This document shows positions 34,900 to 47,690 of a stretch of DNA of 64,000 nucleotides, piece by piece (within the stretch, counting starts at the first letter, position 1; each line of letters opens with the position of its first letter). Source of the DNA: Planococcus citri. Its lineage: Eukaryota; Arthropoda; Insecta; Hemiptera; Pseudococcidae. The notes beneath the pieces were generated by a model. That model was not told the origin of the DNA and made no database searches. It worked only from the letters and a program-made list of their open reading frames with translations. The stretch spans positions 16,182,001-16,246,000 of the forward strand of contig NC_088681.1 in the NCBI RefSeq assembly GCF_950023065.1. The letters run 5' to 3'. Position numbers and translations under genes: made by a program.

Positions 34900-36655
34900 A
34901 TCATTATGAACGACTGGTGATTGAATAAATTGATTGATGTCTTGGTGAATCATTCGCAAACGGATCAATTAATTTACGATTGATTCGGTTTTTGACTTTT
35001 TGTGAAACTATTGTATAGGAATTGATCTGTTTTCGAGCGAAGTGAATTGAGTCGAATCGAATCATTCACAACTGATTGGCGATTGAACAAATTCATTGTT
35101 TTCTAGGTCAATCACTGTGAACGAATTGAATTATTTTTGGTGAATCATTCGCGAACGAACTGAATAATTTTTGATGAATCATTCGCGAACGAATCGATTC
35201 GCATAAGTGACGCGTTCGCGAACTAATCGATTCATTTGCTTGATTTTTGGTGAATCATTCATGAACGGGAACGAATTGAATAATTTTTTGTGAATGAGTT
35301 GAATCAAGTCTGGTGAATCATTCGTGAACGAATTGATTCGAAAAAGTGACTCGTTCGCGAACGAATCGATTCATTTGCTCAATTTTTGATAAATTATTCG
35401 CGAACGAATCGATTCATTGGCTTACTTTTTGGTGAATCATTCGCGAATGAGTTGAATCAGGTTTAGTGAATCATTCGCGAACAAATTGATTCGCATAAGT
35501 GACTCTTTCTCGATTAAATTGATTAATTTGCTTAATTTTTGATGAATCATTCTCGAACGAATTGAATAATTTTTGATAAATCATTCGTGAACGAATTGAT
35601 CAAGTTTGGTGAATCAATTTGCGAACGAATTGATTCGCAAGAGTGAATCGTTTGCGGAGGAATCGATTCATTTGCTTAATTTTTGGTGAATCATTCATGA
35701 ACGGGAACGAATTGAATCAAGTTTGGTGAATCAATTCGCGAACGAGTTGATTCATTTGCATAATTTTTGGTGAATCATTCATGAACGGGAACGAATTGAA
35801 TCAAGTTTGGTGAATCAATTCGCGAATGAGTTGAATCAGGTTTGGTGAATCATTCGTGAACGAATCGATTCATTTGCTCAATTTTTGATGAATCATTCGC
35901 GAACGAATTGAATCAAGTTTGGCGAATCATTAGCGAACGAATCGATTGATTTGCTTACTTTTTGGTGAATCATTCGCGAACGAATCGATTCATTCGCTTA
36001 ATTTTTGTTGAATCATTCATGAACGGGAACGAACTGAATCAATTTCGGTGAATCAATTCGCGAACGAGTTGACTCATTTGCACAATTTTTGGTGAATCAT
36101 TCATGAACGGGAACGAATTGGATAATTTTTGCTGAATAATTCGCGAATAAGTTGAATCAGGTTTAGTGAATCAATTCGCGAACGAATTGATACGCAAACG
36201 TGAATCGTTCGCGAAGGAATCGATTCGTTTGCTTAATTTTTGATGAATCATTCGCGAACGAATTGAATCAAGTTTGGTGAATCATTCGCGAACGAATCGA
36301 TTCATTTGCTTAATTTTTGGCGAATCATTCATGAACGAGAACGAATTGAATAATTTTTGGAGAATCATTCGCTAACGAATTGATTCGCATATGTTACTCG
36401 TTCACGGACAAATTGGTTCATTTTCTTGATTTTTGGTGAATCATTCGCGAACGAATCGATTCATTTGCTTAATTTTTGGTGAATCATCCACGAACGAATT
36501 GAATGATTTTGGGTGAATCACTCTCGAATGAATTGATTCGCAAAAGTGACTCGTTCGCGAACGAATCGATTCATTTGCCTAATTTTTGGTGAATCATTCG
36601 CGAACGAGTTGAATAATTTTTTGGTGATTCATTCGCAAACGAATTGATTTGCTTA
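34900..36655. repeat. GAATCATTCGCGAACGAATCGATTC tandem array (copy C)
   Basis: About 40 units of 38-48 bp contain GGTGAATCATTCGCGAACGA, ATCGATTC and TTTGCTTAATTTTT. The unit holds the palindromes TTCGCGAA and GAATCGATTC. A longer variant with ATTCATGAACGGGAACGAA recurs at least five times, so a higher-order structure exists. Confidence 0.9.
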
Positions 36656-37169
36656 GCTCCGGCCAAAATTTTAAAATTTGAATGTTGAATTTAAAAAAAT
36701 TTCAATTTTGAAAATGAAAAGCGAACTGACCTGGGCGTAACAAGGACAAAAGTTTGTTTCGAGAAGTACAAAAATACTGTTTTTTCAGGTGAAAAGTGTA
36801 ATTTGTTTATATGTATCTAAGTAATTGATTTTTTTTCAAAGTTCAATTTGAAAAAAAAAACACAGAAGCCCAAGCCAAGTTATGAAAAAACACCCAACAA
36901 CCGAAGAGCTCAAATGAACTTCAACCCCCCCTCCCCCCAAAAAATAAGGAAAAAGAAAAAGAAAATTGAAGAAAGATATTTTGAAACAGAAAAACGCAGT
37001 ATTTTTCAAAAAAAAAAAGCTATAAATAGACCTACGTAGCCCAACGAAAAAAAATATATCACACATTTTAACATTTTTCAAATATTTAAACAAAAAGTGA
37101 AAAACGACATTCTTTTTTAATAGAAGAATTTTGATTTTTTTTCTACTCCACAAGTTTAGAATTTGAATA
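36656..37169. other. AT-rich unique spacer
   Basis: No gene. The - strand Phe-rich frame (36836-37153) is low complexity. Confidence 0.4.
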
Positions 37170-37171
37170 TA

Positions 37172-37690
37172 TGTGACGCGGCCAGCGATACCATACCATA
37201 TGTCGGCAAAAATTTTTTTCGTTTTATTGTGGTTTCTGGTAGTGTTTTTCTTCCTCTTTTCAATGGTGCAAACAGATTTTCAAAATATTAAAATCTGACA
37301 AATTTTCAAAATTTCAAAGTTGCGTATTTTTTGAAATTCAAAAACCAAAATTCTGAGAAAAACGTGTTTGAAAGTTTGGGTTATTTTTGTAACATTTTTA
37401 AATTTTTTTTTTTTTTTTTTGATTTTCTTCATTTTTTAATGGTTTTACATCATAATATTTTTTTTTTTTTTGACATTTTTTTATGAAAAGCACTTTTGTA
37501 AAACCGGTTTTTCACCACTAAAACGACGTGTTTGAGATCGGTGGGTACACCCATTCCAAAGTATAGGCTTCATAGTATATGAATCGAGAAAAATTTTTTT
37601 TTTGATATTTTCTGACTTTTTCCATGAAAACGCGATTATCTCAAAAAAAAGTTTTCCGACATATGGTATGGTATCGCTGGCCGCGTCACA
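37172..37690. mobile_element. 519-bp MITE with about 40-bp inverted ends and TA duplication
   Basis: The left end is TA-TGTGACGCGGCCAGCGATAC followed by CATACCATATGTCGGCAAAA. The right end is its complement, ending GTATCGCTGGCCGCGTCACA-TA. The interior is AT-rich and non-coding. TA flanks again point to Tc1/mariner-type mobilisation. The ends are nearly identical, so the copy is fairly young. Confidence 0.85.
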
Positions 37691-37692
37691 TA

Positions 37693-40600
37693 TTGATAAT
37701 AGGGTATGTTTTCAGTAAATATTTCAGAGAATTCAAAGTGTCCACTGTCCGCCTGGAAATCGGGCCAAATATAGATAAACTCGTTAAATTGGCCCAAAAT
37801 AACCCACAGCCTAATTTTTATTAGCCCAAATTAATTTTCACGCCTTCTGAAGAAATTTTATAACTCTACAGGAATCAAAAATCGCGCCAAAGACTCGAGA
37901 ATGACTCGAAATTAGGTAAAATTTTCAAAAGAATATAATGTTTTCAACCCCTCTCCTCGCCTCTTCTCCAATAAGCGATTTCAGGTTTAGTTTATTTACA
38001 AGTCGACTAATTTGCCCAATTCCGGTCTTGGTCTTCCCTTTCTGCAGTTTGTTTTGAATACGTAATTAATGGCGAATAATTTCTTTCAAGAAATCATGAA
38101 CGTGAGTTATGACTTTTTAATGACTTTTCATCACTTTAATGGTCATTAGACACCGTTAAATGGAAGCTTAGCCGGAGCAGGGTTCATGGGGTCGATGTCT
38201 TTCGAGTCACGGTGCACGATAGTCAAAATTCAATCACCTCCTGCAGCGTGTAGAGAATAATTATTCGAAGTTAAAACCCTTCTTTTTTTCAATGGCAGGT
38301 AATTAGCAGCGTGTACAGAATTTTCAAAGTTTCAAAATTAGTGAAAATTTATTTTCGATTTTCAGCATATTTTTTTGTGAAACGAGAAAAGGGCGATTTT
38401 CACCCCAATTTTTTAAAAAAATTCATAAATCACTCTTTCAAAAAAATATGTATTTCAAGTTGAATATTTTTTTTCTCAATTTTATTCGAAAAAAAGGTTT
38501 ACTTTTGGAACGAAAAATTGATCCAAAGTACCAAATAACCTGTCAAAAATAACACTTTGGCCACCACTGAATTAGACATACGTTAGTCGTGATCTGCGTG
38601 CACTGCATATCGCGGCGATTGAACGTACCGAGACTATGTTTTTTTACCCGCTAAGGTCACGCTCTTTGCCGCAATTCGTCCACGTTTTTTTTTTCTTTAA
38701 ATTTTTTATGGTCACTTGGAGTATGATGTCTAGCCACGCCATGCCACCGTTACAGTTCGATCGCCACTGTTACATCATTTCGTCGCAAATACTCGTACAT
38801 ATATGCATCTAGTCGCTCATACATACACCGACTGTAGACCAAATACACCCGTACTTTCTCTCGTATCGAATATCTGTACCGACCACTGCCTGGTTTATTG
38901 GGCGGCTTTAAAACCTCAAAACCAGCTTTTTTTCCATCCAGACTGGATATGAATGAGGTGATTTTCGCATTCGACGAACGCACACATCGAGTCAAATTGA
39001 CACAAGTTTGTCCCCTCCCCCACCCTGGAAACGAGGAGGAGAAGAGTCGTCTCTTTTTTTAGAAAAAAAAATCACTCTTCGAGGTTAAAGACCTTCGAGT
39101 AACAAATCCTTTTGGAAAAGCTTTTTCCTCGTTTACCCATATCGAATATGCTATAGTCGCTCTATATACTTAAGGTGTAAATCGAACCAGCATTTGGCAG
39201 TCTTAAGTAGACGCGCGATAAAACAATGAGAAAAAATACCAGATACCTATACCTTGGGATATAAATTTAATATACGAGAGTTCAAAAGCTCAGCAGTTTT
39301 GTTTACATTAAATGTCATTTTCGATGCTGCTTTCCTAGAGTGTATTAAGAAAATCCAACAGTATTCGCATCGGTCTTAAGTGTACTGTGTTGTTCGCCAC
39401 CATCCACGCCGATGAAATCTCAACCAGCTAACGAGATTTTTACGTAATATACCATCAGTGAAACCCCCTTACCTAAGTGGTACTTTACCCTTCCTGTATT
39501 CTTTTCTCGATACTTGAATTCGTTCGCTTATATTACAATTTAATGAAAAAAATACTAATTTTATATTCGTTTCGCAGACTTTGCGAATTTAATCGGTTAG
39601 CTTTTCTAGATTTGTATTATCATATTTTTATGTGTCTACGTATGTTGTTTGTGTAAAGGCACGTATTATTTTCAGCTTGAGCCTGTTGTAGAATCATTTC
39701 CACCGTTCAAAGTATAATTTAAAACAAAAAAAAACTTTATATGAGCCAAATACTACGTACGAGTTATTCTAATACAACATTTTTGATGAATTTAACGTTA
39801 TAATATTCATTTTTTTTCATTTTTTTAAATCGTGAATACGTCTGAGCGGTGGATTGTATTTTTGTCTCTTTGATGTTACACGAGACGTGAAAAATTATAC
39901 CTATATTATTAGATTTTTTTTCAACGAATTTTCTCCAATATTGAACGAGACACGACCTCTTTCGATTTGATTCAATAAGGGTTGGTTTTTGTATTGGAAA
40001 ATCACCCGATTTAACAATATATTGTTCTTCGATGTTCGTTTTCTATTTATTTTCATTTTTTTTTAGATTCATTTTTTATTTCGAAATGTTTTCAAATTTC
40101 AGTCTTCTTAAAAAAAAAATATTCCAATTTATTTTTTCGAGGTTTTAAATTTTTTCCAATTCGTCGGGTGAAGGGGGTTTCGACTTTTGTGAATTATTTT
40201 TTTCACTTTCTTGTTTTCGAAAATATTTTCCCCTCTTTTTTCGAATTTTTTTTCCAATTCAGTTTGCATTTTTTTTCAGATTTTTTAAAGGCTTATTTCC
40301 ATTTTTCTTTCAGTGTCAAAATTCTTCAAGTTTTTTATTAAAATTTCGACTCGTTTCGATTTGTTTTTAAATTTTATTTTTTGTTGTTTTTTGTTTAAAT
40401 TTTTGAAAAATGTTAAAATGTGTAATATATATTTTTTCATAGGTAAGGCTGCTTATTTATAACTTTTTTGTGAAATACTTGCTGCATTTTTCTGTTTCAA
40501 AATTTCTATCCTCGATTTTCTTTTTTTTGGGAGGGGGGGGGGTTGAAGTTTTTTCGAGCTCTTCGGTTTTTTGGTGTTTTTTTCATTTCCAAAACATTGC

Positions 40601-42505
40601 ATCAATTTTTTTTAGATTTTAATTCAGTAAAAAAAATTATTAGTATTTTGTGGGGTGGGGGGGGGGCTTTGGTCAAAAATGTAGCCTTCGAGAGTATTAA
40701 GATCACATTTGAGAAGAGAAAATGAGTGTTAGGGGGGGGGGGGATCATTCAAATAAAATGTACTTCAAAGTCGAGGTTGTGCTCCAGTATAGGGAAAGGA
40801 ACCTTGAGGTAAAAGGGAGATGATTTGGAGGGGGAAAAAACTGCTAAAAATTGTCATCAGAGTTGATTGTTACTCTGAGGTTGTGAAAAATACAAAATCC
40901 AAGGGTGCTTTTTCACGATGTTGAGTGGAATTTACTTCGATGATATTTAATTGAATAAAAATACGAAATATTGTTCTGTACATGCTCACCGAGTACCAAA
41001 TTAGGTTCTTGACTTGTACGAGGAAGTTGAGTTCCACGTGACTTGTAACAAGTTGAAAATATTAACGATTCACGATTTGGATTTCGAGTATAGGATAAAA
41101 CTCCATCGTCTCGTCGCAATTTTTCCGGCTGCGGCTCGACTTTTTTTTTTTTTTTTTTGTTGAAAAAATACAGACACAGAGGAAAAAGTTTATGGTACTA
41201 GGTATACCTACTCGTCATTTAAAAAACGTAGCATGCTGGATGCTGGAACAAGAATAAGCGAGAGAGAGAATGAAAAAAAAAGGTAAATTATTCAGTAATT
41301 GTGTTCGTCGTCGAATGAAAAATGAAAAAGAGTGATTTTTTTCCTACGAGTGAGAGTAAAAGAGTAGCGGAAAAAAGTAGAATTGAAAAAACATTTGAAA
41401 AGTTTTATTCAAATCGTCTTTGAAATTAACGTTTTTTACCGGTTCGACGCTGTAATTAAATTATCGTTTACTTTTTCATCGTGTTTTTGTATAGAAAACG
41501 TATATTGTGGATGAAAGAGTAGGTAATCGATATGTCTGATTGTACACCTGTATAGTGTAACGGACCATAAAGGTAAACTCGATTGAGTTTAATGAAAATA
41601 TTTCCTTTATAGAATAATTTATTATAATCGCATGAATTGTCTGATTCTTTGTGTTTCATTTCCTCAAAGGCCATTTTTTTTTGAAAAATTTCATTCGGCG
41701 TTGTAACTGGTAACTGGAGAATGCTGATTATAAAACACCCTTGAGGTGTCTGCTTTGAAATCGACTCAATTAGGGGAAACATCACAATCTGATTTTTAGC
41801 TGTACAAAATTAATTTCCACGCAATTCTGGAGAAATTTTAAAATTCAGGAGGAATCGAAAATCACGCTGGAGTTTTCAGAATGACCAGAAATGGTGAAAT
41901 TCGATTTGAAGGAGTCTATAAATTAGTTTCAGGACTAATTTCTATCATTTTTATCGCACAAATTATTTTTTAAAAAAGATGAATTTTCAAAAATTCCCCA
42001 AAAATCAAGAAATTGATTTGGGCAGTTGAAATTTTAATCTTATTTAATGAGGAAGGGGTTTACATCTATGCTCTTTCCGAAAATTGTGGTGCTATTCAAA
42101 TCGGAGGCAGGTACCTCAAGAGGTTCCCTTGTCAGTTTTGGTAGTTTATTTGCAAATTTTAAATCGTTTTCGTTTCGTGTTTCTCTCCCGGGAGGAGGGG
42201 GGAGGGGGTCACAAGCGTGACCCTGGACGAGGTCTTGCAATTTTGTTGATAATTTTGTTGTTTTTTTCACAATTTTTATGTTTTGCATAGGTTTGCCTAA
42301 TTTTTATAATTTGAAAAGTTTCCATAATTTTACATTTTGATGTCATTTTTTTGCAATTTAAAAAAAAAATTGTATACTTATTCGATACGAGATTGCATAA
42401 AATTTTATTCAAACTGCAGTTTACTTCAGTTTGTTCAAATTTTGACTTTTTTCCTCAAGAAAGTAACCAAATTTTAGCAATTGAAAAAAATTAGGTCTTG
42501 AAATT
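37693..42505. other. Unique intronic sequence with clustered poly-G runs
   Basis: No gene is recognised. Runs of 10-12 G lie at 40533-40542, 40657-40666 and 40732-40743, and a run of about 20 T near 41140-41160. The stretch 38600-39500 is more balanced in composition. Short ORFs lack domains. Confidence 0.45.
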
Positions 42506-42509
42506 TGGA

Positions 42510-43545
42510 TGTCCAGCTTCTCAAGGTCATCTGTTCTCCTATCTGACCTCTTAAGGTCATTGACTTATCTGTCTGACTTTTCAAGGATGTCTGTCTGCCT
42601 GTCTGTGTGGCTTCTTAAAAAGCCACTGACCCGTCAATATAAGGCTTCCCAAAGTCTTATGCCCACCTATCTAGCCTCTTGACGTGATTAACCCGTCTAC
42701 CTGGCTTCTCAGGGTCACTGACCTACCTATCTAGCCTCATGGCCATCCGACTGCCTATCTATTTGTCCTCCAAAGGTCATTGGCTCTTCTGTCTGGCTTC
42801 TCAAGGTCGTCTGTTTTCATGTTCAGCCTTTTAAGGTCATTGACCTGTGTGTCTGGACTCTCAAGGTCACTGAACTATCTGTTTAGCCTTTCCAGGTCAT
42901 TTGTCTGCCTGTCTAAGGCCATTGACCCGTGTTTCTGGACTTTCAAGATCGTCTGTCTCTATCTCTATTTGTTGGGCCACTCACCAATTTCTATTGTAAA
43001 TGTTGTATGTTTGCCTGTTTGGTCTCTCAATACCATTGACCTAGTCGTCTGACCTCTTGAGGTCAATTACTTACCTGTCCAGCCTCTCATGGTCGTCTGC
43101 CTGGACTTTTTTGAGGTTATTGACCCGTCTGTCCGGACTCTCAAGGTCACTGAACTACCTGTGTAGCCTTATTTCCAGGCCATGTATCTGCATGTGTGTC
43201 TCTTTAAGGTCATTGACCCATGCGTCTGATTTCTCGTGGTCACTGACCTACCTGTCTGGATTATCAAGGTAGTATGTTTCCCTGTCTGTCTCATAATACC
43301 ATTGACCTAGTCGTCTGGCTTATTGAGGTCAATGACCTACCCCTGCTCTGCCTCTCATAGTCGGCTGACTGGACTCTTGAGGTTATTGACCCGTCTGTCC
43401 GGACTCTCAAGGTCACTGAACTACCTGTCTGGCCTTATCAGGTCATTTGTCTGCCTGTCTGTTCTCTTAAGGTCATTGACCCGTGTGTCTGGACTTTCAA
43501 GATCGTCTGCCTATCTCTACCTGTTGGGCCTCTCACCAATTTATT
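42510..43545. repeat. IR1 (AGGTCA-N-TGACCT) tandem array 3
   Basis: Units such as CTCTCAAGGTCACTGAACTA, CCTGTCTGGCC and AAGGTCATTGACCCGTG occur in the same orientation as array 1. Exact palindromes are at 42834-42846 and 43326-43338; most cores are degenerate. A higher-order duplication is seen: 43100-43260 and 43360-43540 share GACCCGTCTGTCCGGACTCT then CAAGGTCACTGAACTACCTG. Confidence 0.85.
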
Positions 43546-44059
43546 TTTTTTTCTTTCAATTTTTGTAAGTCAAGAAGTCAAGAGGTTAAGACTTTGTATT
43601 TGGGTCATTTCACCTCAATTCGACCAACGCTTTTGAGTTACATGTCCTTCGATTTCGCTTAATTTTTTTTTACCATGTCTATCTCTACTAACTTACCCAA
43701 TAAGTAAGAAACCCGCTATCAGTTTGGTCCCAGTCCCCTCAGGAGGGTTCGTGGGGAGGGGGCTTCAATTATTTTCACATTGTTTCAAGGTACTCAACTT
43801 CGGCAGCGCATACCTCCAAAGCTGTGATACTTTGATCAAAACTGATTTCACAGTTGTAAAGGGAATTGCATTTTGAACTTTTTAAGCATTTTGAAATTTT
43901 AAAAAGTTGAAGGTTGAACTTTCAAATTGAAAGTTTACTTAAATTTCAAAATGGCGTTGTAAGTGGGAGCTACCATTTAAAATTCAGAAAAAATTTCCAT
44001 TGATGTACTTTTTGATGCATTTTTGAAATATTTAATTTTCGAGATGGGACCTTTTAATG
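43546..44059. other. Unique spacer
   Basis: AT-rich sequence with a GGGAGGGGG patch near 43752. Nothing recognisable. Confidence 0.4.
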
Positions 44060-44600
44060 GAGAGGGAGCACCCCCTCCCCCAAATTTAGGCAAAACTTTC
44101 AAAAAAAAATCTGGGGCATGTGATATATCGAATTGTATGTTTTTGGTGACGCTGAATACGAATATGACGTCAGATTTTTGATTGGGCACCATCTACGGCC
44201 CCCAGCACCTCCCCAGAGGGGGTAAAAGTCAAAAAAATAGTTTCATTTGTGTGACACATGAAATAGTATGTTTTTGATGACGCTGAACACGAATATGACG
44301 TCAGATTTTTGATTGGGCCCCACCTACGGCTCCCAGCACCTCCCCAAAGGGGGTAAAAGTAAAAATGGTTTCATTCGTGTGACACATGAAATAGTATGTT
44401 TTCGATATCGCTGAACCCGAATATTGCCTTAGTTTTTCAAATTGACCTCACCCATGGCCCCCAAATCCTCCCACAGTGAGTAAAAGTTCGAAAAATTTGT
44501 TTCATTTGTGTGATAGTACATGAAATAATATGTATGTTTTCGATAACACTGAACACGAATATAGCCTTAATTTTTTTCTATTTAACCTCATCCATGGAGC
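44060..44600. repeat. About 132-bp tandem repeat, four units
   Basis: The unit contains GAAATAGTATGTTTTTGATG, ACGCTGAACACGAATATGAC, GTCAGATTTTTGATTGGGC, and CCAGCACCTCCCCAAAGGGG. GTATGTTTT recurs near 44133, 44265, 44396 and 44532. The last two units are more diverged. It is related to the units at 10560-11000 and 59580-60180. Confidence 0.85.
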
Positions 44601-44877
44601 TTCAGGTCCTCCTTTGTGACTCTTACCTACACTGAAACTCGAAAACTATGGTATATTGATCAAACTGAAAACGAATTTAAAAAACGCGTGTCGTTCCTTG
44701 TGCCATCTTCATAAAAAATTTTCCGTTTGCACGGGCTCATTTAATTTTTATCAAAGAAAATTCTCAAATAATGAGCTAACATGCACTAATCGAGCAGAAA
44801 AATATTGAAAAAATATCGCAATTTTTTCTTACTCGATACGACTCGAACTAATCAATACAATTAATTTTTTGTTACAG
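44601..44877. other. Intron end before the 44878 exon
   Basis: AT-rich sequence with the acceptor gttacag. The pyrimidine tract TTAATTTTTTGTTACAG is adequate. Confidence 0.6.
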
Positions 44878-44971
44878 GAAAAAAACTCGTTCCTGAACTT
44901 CAACGTGTCCTGTATTCTAACCCTACCACCATATCAACGTCAAGGATACGGCAGGCTTTTGATTGATTTCA
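44878..44971 (+). CDS. KAT7 (chm): KAT7/HBO1-like MYST acetyltransferase, catalytic cysteine and acetyl-CoA loop exon
   Basis: The exon is 94 bp, preceded by gttacag and followed by gtaagt. It starts in phase 0, directly continuing GYFSK of the previous exon with EKNSFLNFNVSCILTLPPYQ, and ends after the first base of a Ser codon. EKNSFLN is typical of KAT7/HBO1; KAT5 and KAT8 have EKESPDG here and KAT6 has EKHCQQK. The Cys at 44911-44913 is the conserved active-site cysteine (NVxCILTLP). QRQGYGRLLIDF is the acetyl-CoA binding loop (Q/R-x-x-G-x-G). The reading frame joins the exon 41.8 kb upstream without any missing residue, so no constitutive exon is expected between them. Confidence 0.93.
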
Positions 44972-46815
44972 GTAAGTAGCTAATTTTCTATATTCGCTTT
45001 TACGGCGCTGTAGACTGCAAAACATTCAACACGTTTCGTTTTCGACGATATCGCAGTGCAGCGTGGTGGTCGTGTCGATGTCGTCTCATCGTCTGCGTTT
45101 TGAAAAAAGAGTAAAACTAACGCCTTGAGACTGATGTTGAGCGACGTAGAACGACGTCTACTCCACGTAGCGAAAAAGAAAAGAGGAGAGGAAATCTGTT
45201 ATTATAGGGTGCGTATAAATAGTGAGTTATATATACGAGAAAATGTTACCCTCGTCGTCGTACGTCTCGTAAACTGGATATAGAATCGCTGATCTTACCA
45301 GACATTGGGGGAGGGGTATCAAAAGGGACGATGGAAAAGCTCAGACGTTGCGAATTACATGCTTTATGATCAATTGGTTTCCAAACGTGGGAAAATTTCA
45401 TCCGCATAACATGATCATAATACGTATATCTACTTTGATGTACTAGATAGGTAAGGTATAGTACATACTATAAAGCAAACTACGACTACGTTAGCGTTAC
45501 TTTTAATCGTTTCAAAACTCCTCAACTTCGACTGCAGAAGCTGCGAAAGTTTCTCCGCACAGCGACTAAATTGTTTTTATTATTTGCATCTCTCGTCTGC
45601 TTCATAACGAACGATAGTAAATAGAATTTCGACTCTCTTCTCTTCTCTTCCTCTAACCACTTCTCACACCGAGCCAGCGATCGCGTAGTCTTTCGTTAAA
45701 AGGATTTGCGAGTGTGGTAAAAATTTCCTCAGCAACGTTGATGATGATGACGCCAGCGACGACGACGACGACGACGACGTTCGAGTGCAAATAATACGAA
45801 ATTTCCACTTTTGTTCTTCTGGCGCGTTTACTTTTCATAGAGCATACTCGCGTAGCTTTAAATTTGAATATACGTTTAATTTAAAACCAAGCTTTTCGAG
45901 CGAGCTGCCGTTGCTGCTGCTGTTTCAGCGAGTGAAAATTACGTTTAACTAGCTTTTTTCTATACCAACTTTTCCCAGCACGTCACAACAGTGTACAAGA
46001 CAGGTAAGGGTGTAAGCGTGCAGATAACGGAGAGACGGGCACCGGAGGGGCCAAATGTGAAAGAAGTTGAATTAAATTACGTGGTCGATTTGAAAGAATC
46101 AGTGCGCTGCGACGAGAGAATAAATAAAAATGAGATTTTTATTTAGTTATGGCTGCTAGAGCGAATAGAAAATATCTAATTAAGTAATGGAAGCGTTTTA
46201 TAGTGGCGAAAAAAATATAGGAGGAGGGGGGTGAAGGGGTAAGAGGGAGGGGGAGGGTGAAAGTTTGTCGTATACTGAAAGAAGAGTTGTTGTATTTTTA
46301 CGTTCGTGCGAGGATTTACGTTTTGAGTTTTTTTTTTTTGGTACGATTCACGTTCGTTGTGGTGTTTTTTTTTTCGGAGGTAGGTATTGGGTTGGAATTT
46401 TTTTTTTGGTACACGTGGAGTAAGATTTCGAAAAGTGAGAAAAAATTTTTAATTTGAAAAATAAACTTGGTGGAGAAAAAGTTTGAAAAATGAGATGAGT
46501 AAGAAAAAGCTACAGAAACAATCTGAAACAAGTACAAAATGAGCTGTGTGTGAGAAGGTGGAAGGGAGGGTTCTGAGCGTAAGAATGTTGTAAAATTATA
46601 TGTAGATCTAACCAAAAGTATTTTGTATTAGCTTGAATGTGAACGAAGTGTCGGTTCAGTCAAAAAGTTCCTTAGTTGAATCATAATTGAGGCGGTTTTT
46701 CATAATTCAATGTCGTCCAACGTTTTAATACCCAATGTGATTTTTTTTCTTCAAAAAACTGAAAAAAAAATTAAAAATTGATGAAAATATTATTGGTTTT
46801 TAAAAGGTTGTCAAA
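44972..46815. other. Unique intronic sequence with balanced composition
   Basis: The stretch 45000-46150 is CpG-richer than the surroundings and holds a (GAC)n microsatellite at about 45751-45778 and a CTGCTGCTGCTG stretch near 45912. ORFs through the microsatellite encode Val runs and are not genes. It is a possible regulatory block. Confidence 0.45.
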
Positions 46816-46819
46816 CTAA

Positions 46820-47690
46820 AAAATTGTTGAAATTTTTTGCAAAAAACGACAATTTTTGGATTTTTTTGCAAAAAACAACAATTTTTAAAATTTTTGCAAA
46901 AAACGACAATTTTTAAAATATTTGCAAAAAATGACAATTTTGGGATTAAATTTTTGCAAAAAAACAACAATTTTTAAAATATTTGCAAAAAACGACAATT
47001 TTTGAAATTTTTGCAAAAAACGACAATTTTTAAAATATTTGCAAAAACGACAATTTTTGAAATTTTTGCAAAAAACAACAATTTTTAAAGTATTTGCAAA
47101 AACCGACAATTTTTGGATTAAATGTTTGCAAAAAATAACAATTTTTGAAACTTTTTTGCAAAAACGGCAGTTTTTAGATTTTTTTTTGCAAAAACAATTT
47201 TTGAAATTTTTGCAAAAATAACGACAATTTTTAAAGTATTTGCAAAAACCGACAATTTTTGGATTAAATGTTTGCAAAAAATAACAATTTTTGAAACTTT
47301 TTTGCAAAAACGGCAGTTTTTAGATTTTTTTTTGCAAAAATGACAATTTTTGAAATTTTTGCAAAAAACGACAATTTTTAAAATATTTGCAAAAACCGAC
47401 AATTTTGGATCAAATTTTTGCAAAAACCGACAATTTTTGGATTAAATTTTTGCAAAAAACAACAATTTTTAAAATATTTGCAAAAACCGACAATTTTTGG
47501 ATTAAATGTTTGCAAAAACCGACAATTTTTGGATTAAATGTTTGCAAAAAACAACAATTTTTGAAACTTTTTTTGCAAAAACGGCAGTTTTTAAATTTTT
47601 TTTGCAAAAAACGACAATTTTTTTCAATTTTTGACAAAAAACCAGACTTTTTTGGCCATTTAGACAATAAAAAGCAAGACTTTTCGCTAT
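46820..47690. repeat. TTTGCAAAAAACGACAATTTT tandem array
   Basis: About 25 units of 28-40 bp read TATTTGCAAAAACCGACAAT followed by TTTTGGATTAAA or TTTTTAAAA. A higher-order block of about 180 bp is duplicated (47075-47205 and 47230-47340). All frames stay open over long distances because the unit lacks stops, so the ORFs are artefacts. Confidence 0.9.

Larger units (their letters stand above)
3093..44877 (+). other. 41.8-kb intron of KAT7-like gene
   Basis: It is bounded by gtaagt at 3093 and gttacag at 44871-44877. The flanking exons join in phase and the family protein has no residues between them, so the entire interval is one intron. It carries two nested opposite-strand 7TM genes, dead retrotransposons, fold-back elements and several tandem arrays. 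Confidence 0.85.

Noticed and set aside
225..36655. TTCGCGAATGATTC arrays as heat-shock elements
   Set aside because: TTC-nn-GAA is present, but the next TTC is spaced by three bases, not two, so the three-unit alternating HSE pattern is not met.
3093..44877. Additional KAT7 exon inside the 41.8-kb intron
   Set aside because: GYFSK and EKNSFLN are contiguous in all MYST proteins I know, and the phases match (0/0), so an extra constitutive exon is not needed.
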